A stretch of DNA of 64,000 bases from Climacium dendroides. Its lineage: Eukaryota > Streptophyta > Bryopsida > Hypnales > Climaciaceae. Below are positions 59,575 to 64,000 of this stretch, piece by piece. The stretch lies in contig OX467084.1 of the NCBI GenBank assembly GCA_950106755.1, forward strand, positions 36,459,213-36,523,212. Reading direction: 5' to 3'. The notes under the pieces are model-generated. The model was given only the letters and a program-made list of their open reading frames with translations, was not told the origin of the DNA and made no database searches. Each line of letters opens with the position of its first letter. Positions within the stretch are counted from its first letter, which is position 1. The position numbers were made by a program, and so were the translations under genes.

Positions 59575-61065
59575 CCCCTAAGGTCCCATTGTCCCCTTGA
59601 AGGACAAATTGGATTTTGGGTAGACTTCTATGGTTCCAACATTTGTTTCAATTTTCTGAATTTTTTTTGTGAAGATAGAAAAACACATTAGCTTTCCAAA
59701 AATACAATTTTTATTTCAATCGGAGCCTGATAGCAAAAGTTATGGCACAAAGTCCTTTTTTTAGCTTGGTGGGCAAAAACACCCTTCAAAAAAACTTGAA
59801 GTAAAAAATTAATTTTTGTAATATATTATATTTTCACGTATATAGGATGCTTTGATTTATTCCATTTGGATTAATTATGTGAAAGTTATAGACAATTATC
59901 TGTTTTGGGGGCAATTAGAGCATCTTCTCAGAAAAATGACTTATAGGATTCATTACTAACTTCAATTTTCACAATTTTTCAAAACAAAAAATTCTATAAG
60001 GTTAAAATCTTTGCTAGAAAATTTTCACCATTGAGATCAGTGTACTTCAATTCCATGTACTCCCTCTATCTCAAAAAAAATCCGTGTTTCAGATTTTCTT
60101 GGGGATTAAGAAATCATAGCAATAAATTGCAATTGAAAGGTGTCAAAGATTGGTCTTGAACTATTACAAATCCAAGTATATAGTTTTTACATTCAAAACT
60201 GCTTTGAAAAGAAAGAAAAGCAACGTCAAAAGTGTGACTTTTTGGGTGTTTTTTCATCAATGATGATTCATAAAAAGTAGTCAATATGAAACGATTTTAG
60301 TGCAATTGTAGATGAAGGACAAGCAAACCTAGCTACGCAAGTTCTTCCATCTATTAAAAAAACAAATCCTAGTGCTCATGATATTGTTGTTTTGGGCACA
60401 ATTAGTAAATAGAAACCAAATCTAACTCACAAAAAGTGTAGTAGGGTATGCAAATACATGTTTCTTTTTAAAATTCTATCAATGTTTAAGCAATAAGGTG
60501 AGAGAGAGGCAAATGAGGTTTCTTTTTTAAATTCTATCAATGATTAAACAATAGGGGGGGAGAGAGAGAGGCAAACATGGGGTTCTTTTTGAGACAAATG
60601 TGAAGTCAATATATGGGGGCTTTTTGAGATAGAAGGAGTAAGAGCTATTAATAATTTAGATTTTTCTTCAATCTTGAACCTACTTCTACTTAACAATTTT
60701 TTAATGAGTGAAAACTAAGTGGATTTTTTGGAATTTTTTCCTAAACTCTCAAATAAATTTTTAATCATATAAAATTTAAAATACAAAATCAATAGAGCAA
60801 AAATTATAAGTTATGAAGGTTTAAAGTCAAAAAATGTAGTTGATCAAGGTACAAAAAAATTATTTCATTCACTTTAAACATAAATATTTTGCAATCTACA
60901 CAGACAAATTTTGTGAAATTTCTTCCACAATTTTTTTATTCTAGTTTAGTATAAGATCCTATGGTTAGACATGCAAAAGAAACATTTTTTTCTCTATGCT
61001 ATAATAATGGCAATTTTGAGTGATTTTTGATGGAAAAGAGACCTTTAGGCTTTAGGGTTTAAGGA
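59575..61065 (+). mobile_element. TTAA-flanked element, family 2 copy 2, with nested insertion
   Basis: The left end is TTAA (59571-59574) then CCCCTAAGGTCCCATTGTCC. The right end has AAGGA followed by TTAA (61066-61069), or TTTAGGGT at 61058 with an inner TTAA. Without the Stowaway-like insert at 60058-60640 it is about 910 bp and collinear with 22244-23098. Confidence 0.65.
60060..60638. mobile_element. Stowaway-like (Tc1/mariner) MITE nested in family 2
   Basis: The left terminus CTCCCTCTATCTCAAAAA and right terminus TTTTTGAGATAGAAGGAG form imperfect TIRs of about 19 bp, flanked by TA on both sides (60058-60059 and 60639-60640). CTCCCTC(C/T)(A/G)T start and TA duplication are the hallmarks of Stowaway. 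The element is 579 bp, longer than most Stowaway copies, and non-coding. Comparison with the uninterrupted copy at 22244-23098 shows the empty site near 22710. Confidence 0.85.
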
Positions 61066-61132
61066 TTAAACATATCTAGATACAAATTGCATTTATTGTT
61101 GATACAACTTCTACACTAAATAGGGATATTAA

Positions 61133-62035
61133 TCCTTGAAGTTCTTGAACTACATTCTCACCAAAAATGCTCTAAAAGTGTCATTTCTAATACAAGTAAC
61201 AAATTTTGGAAAAAAAATCATTTGGGGACACATGTAACCATAGGATCTTGTAGTAATTTGGTTTAAGAATATGTAAAAAAAATTCAGAAATTTTCAACAT
61301 ATAGGTTGCAACATATAGGTTGAAGTGGCAAAGATCCTTTTTTGAGCCTTATGAATAACCGAGCAATTGCACTTCACAAGGTTAGATCATTATGACAAAA
61401 TATCCAAAATGATTGTGCTTCTTTAAATTCATTCTTCAAGGCAAGTCATTTACATGCTTGAAAATTTCAGATTATTTTGTAATTGTACAACATATAGAAA
61501 AAAATAATAAGTTTGAAGAAATAGAAAATGATTTAAAATTCTAAATTCTTAAAAATTTATTTGTGGAATTGAAAAATGCCAATCCCTATGGTTGTAATGT
61601 TGTAATAAATAATCTATATCCTATGACTTTTTTTTCCAAAAATATTGAAAATTGAGTTAAATAAAAGGATCTCAAAGTTTATTTTAAATTAGAGAATCTA
61701 CAATTGCCCTCAAACTAAAACTTCTCTTAATTTACATTTCATTAATCAAAATAGAATGATTCAAAGCTTTCTATGTATATGAACCAATTTCAAATTTTTA
61801 TATCTAATAAAAGTGATTTTTTTTATTGCCCAGGTTGCCCAAGTTGAGAAATAAAATACACATCACACAATAACTTTTTAATCAGTGAAAAATTATGAAA
61901 ATTATTGAGCATTAACGATACTCCTCAAGCACATATTGTGTGAAAATTTCAAAGAAAATAAAATAAAATCTCCACTCGCATGTATTTGCCCCCCAAAGTT
62001 ATGTTGCCAAAAACACAAGGTTGGTCCCTAAGGGG
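61133..62035 (-). mobile_element. TTAA-flanked MITE-like element, family 1 copy D
   Basis: TTAA at 61129-61132 is followed by TCCTTGAAG; CCCTAAGGGG is followed by TTAA at 62036-62039. It is 903 bp, in the same orientation as copy C and opposite to copy A. It begins only about 67 bp after family 2 copy 2 ends. Confidence 0.65.
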
Positions 62036-62039
62036 TTAA

Positions 62040-62700
62040 GGGGACCAAAAAATCAAAGGGACTTATTGTGAAAAACTTACCTCGCAGGGAGTCATTAAGA
62101 CTTTGTTGCAAAAAGAGTGGCTGAAGGGTGGTATTTTGGTATAGCAAAGGTGAATATTTATATAGTGTGAAATGTCGATTAATTAGTATGGTCCCCTTAA
62201 TACCCCTATACTGTATAGTGTACTTTTCTTCCAACTAAAGTACCCTCCCGAAATGCCATTGTCCCATCCAACAAGCTGGGGACTGTCGGGGACTCGGGAC
62301 TGGCTTGCACAATTGATGGCGAGATTGAAGGGGTGAAGTGACTCGCCACTAACTTGCCTGATTGTCACGCCAGTTTCCCAAAAAGATCAACCTGCATGAA
62401 AGATGATTGATACTATTCAGTTCTAGTGTACTTGAAAAACTCTCCATTACTGTTTCCCCTTGCAATGGAAATTGTCCATGTGTGAAAAAAATTAATTAAA
62501 AAAATTAATTATTATTAATAATGATAATAATAATAAAGTAAAAACCAACTCACCTGAGTGATAAGTCAAGCACTGTCAATTTGTCACCTTGCCTTGCTCA
62601 ACTCAAACTAGTTCAATTTTTGAGTAACTTAGATTATTGAATAATCATCATTATCCAAAATTCAATATTTATATTTGAACCCCAAAAGTGATACTAAAAT
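62040..62700. other. Intergenic DNA
   Basis: A less AT-rich stretch (62220-62400) contains GGGGACTCGGGACTGG-type words and a frame without motifs; an A/T-rich ATTATTATTAATAATGATAATAATAATAA-type run lies near 62507. No gene was seen. Confidence 0.35.
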
Positions 62701-62704
62701 TTAA

Positions 62705-63269
62705 CTCCTGAAGTCCCATGGCCATTTTTTTGCTAAAACCACTCAAAACTACTACTTCTACTACAATCACCTACAAAATAAATTTAAAAGAATACTTTTT
62801 AGAATCTAACCATAGGATCTTGTTCTACACTTTGTCTTAGATCACGTGATAATTTTTTGTGATTTTTGATTGAAAGATATTAGCATTCAAAGTGAAAGAA
62901 AAAAAAATTCTTTCAAAAAGTTTCTGTGATTGCCTACAAAACAAGAAGCTCCATAACTTTCACATCTCTAATCCAAATGAATCAAAGCTTCCCATTTACA
63001 AAAAATATAATCTACAAGAAAAAAATTATTAAAAATTTTATTTCAATTTTTTGTGGGTTTTTTTTGTTGCCCAGTCTCCCCCATTTTGAGGTTATTGTGG
63101 CATACCTTTTGCTCCCGAGCACTGATTGAAATAAAAATTATATTTCTAGAAAGCTCTTAAGTTTTTTCATCTTATGAGAAAGTTTCAAAAAGTTTCAGTA
63201 AAAATTGAGATCATAGGAACCTACCCAAAATCCATTTTGTCCCCCGTAGGGACAATGGGACTTTAGGGG
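62705..63269 (-). mobile_element. TTAA-flanked element, family 2 copy 3
   Basis: TTAA (62701-62704) is followed by CTCCTGAAGTCCCATGGCC, and GGACAATGGGACTTTAGGGG by TTAA (63270-63273), giving TIRs of about 22 bp. It is 565 bp, internally deleted relative to the other copies, and in reverse orientation (GTTGCCCAGTCTCCCCCATT is the complement of the family word). Confidence 0.75.
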
Positions 63270-63273
63270 TTAA

Positions 63274-64000
63274 ACAAAAGATGTATAGAATTAAAATATG
63301 AGAGCTTAAGAGAATATAATTTCAATTTAGTAGACGCACCTACAAATAACACTTTGAAATTTCGTAATTTATCTACATCACGGTGTTCAAGTAATGTTTC
63401 AGAAATGCACTAGAATCCTCAATCATGTGCCAATAAGTTCTAATAAGATCCAATATATAATGCATGTTTGATCAAAGTTTGACGCATGTTTAATAATGTA
63501 TGTCTAGGTGCTATAAATATCAATTGAAGGTGCATTTATCTTATTAGAAACATTGGTTGTATAAACTCAAGACACTTCAAAAAATTTGGTGTAGTTTTCC
63601 ATTTGGAGTCTTTCTGTAGGTCTTAAGAGTGCTTGCAATACATTCTAAGTTGTAACTCTCCAAATCTTGGTTTAATTCCAAATTTCAACTTAATTTCTTG
63701 AATTGTAGGAGATAATGAAAAATACCAAATGTAGGACTTAGGAATTTATAGTGTGAAGACAAAAGTTTCAACTTGTTTCATGTGTAATATTGTACAACAA
63801 TTAAAAGTGCCTCCAAATTGATCAAAAAGTCATTTGGGGGAACAATAGCATCAAATTTGCACATAATTTTAGTCCAATCCATTTGAATGCTTTATATGGT
63901 GTTTTTCTTTTCATTTATATTCAAAACAATATTTGGAACTTGGATCTTGAGTTTAATCACTACTTATACTAAATCCAATTCAGCCTCCACGTCCCACTTA
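63274..64000. other. Intergenic AT-rich DNA to the window end
   Basis: No gene or clear repeat was recognised. Confidence 0.4.

Overview
This window looks like nuclear DNA from a land plant, most likely a vascular plant with a repeat-rich genome. It is AT-rich, and its genes have plant-type GT-AG introns. The best-supported genes belong to plant families: an acyl-ACP thioesterase, an LHT8-like amino acid transporter and a class II KNOX homeobox gene. A gymnosperm is my first guess because the gene models are divergent and repeats are dense, but nothing here fixes the lineage. There is no bacterial-style operon, rRNA, tRNA or CRISPR signal.

Layout. 0-6 kb: remains of one or two multi-exon genes on the + strand. 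One exon encodes a membrane segment followed by two stops. Five short phase-0 exons encode a coiled coil; their introns carry two TTAA-flanked MITE-like elements and a copy of another dispersed repeat. 8.06-12.61 kb (-): a complete six-exon acyl-ACP thioesterase gene with a MITE in intron 4. 13.79-14.2 kb (+): a decayed RabA-type GTPase fragment. 16-35 kb: gene-poor DNA with a (TA)31 microsatellite, a small hairpin element, a 1-kb inverted repeat with arms of about 400 bp, TTAA-flanked elements, degenerate tandem repeats, a CACTA-type MITE and minisatellites. 35.5-38.95 kb: a GC-richer retroelement-like block whose long ORF carries several premature stops. 39.1-40.6 kb: degenerate tandem repeats of about 245 bp. 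41.10-41.45 kb (+): an intronless ORF for a divergent ubiquitin-like protein. 44.63-47.87 kb (-): an intact five-exon LHT8-like transporter. 49.79-53.13 kb (-): an intact six-exon class II KNOX gene with one GC-AG intron. 56-64 kb: more dispersed repeats, including a Stowaway-like MITE nested in a TTAA-flanked element.

The intact genes do not form one pathway: plastid fatty-acid export, amino acid transport at a membrane, and developmental transcription. The most notable non-genic signal is a set of at least seven elements sharing the terminal motif (C/T)CCCTAAAG next to TTAA. This resembles piggyBac-type target choice, which would be unusual in plants. The most notable small gene is the ubiquitin-like ORF. 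All exon models were built by hand from splice signals and remembered family motifs; no alignment or search was run.
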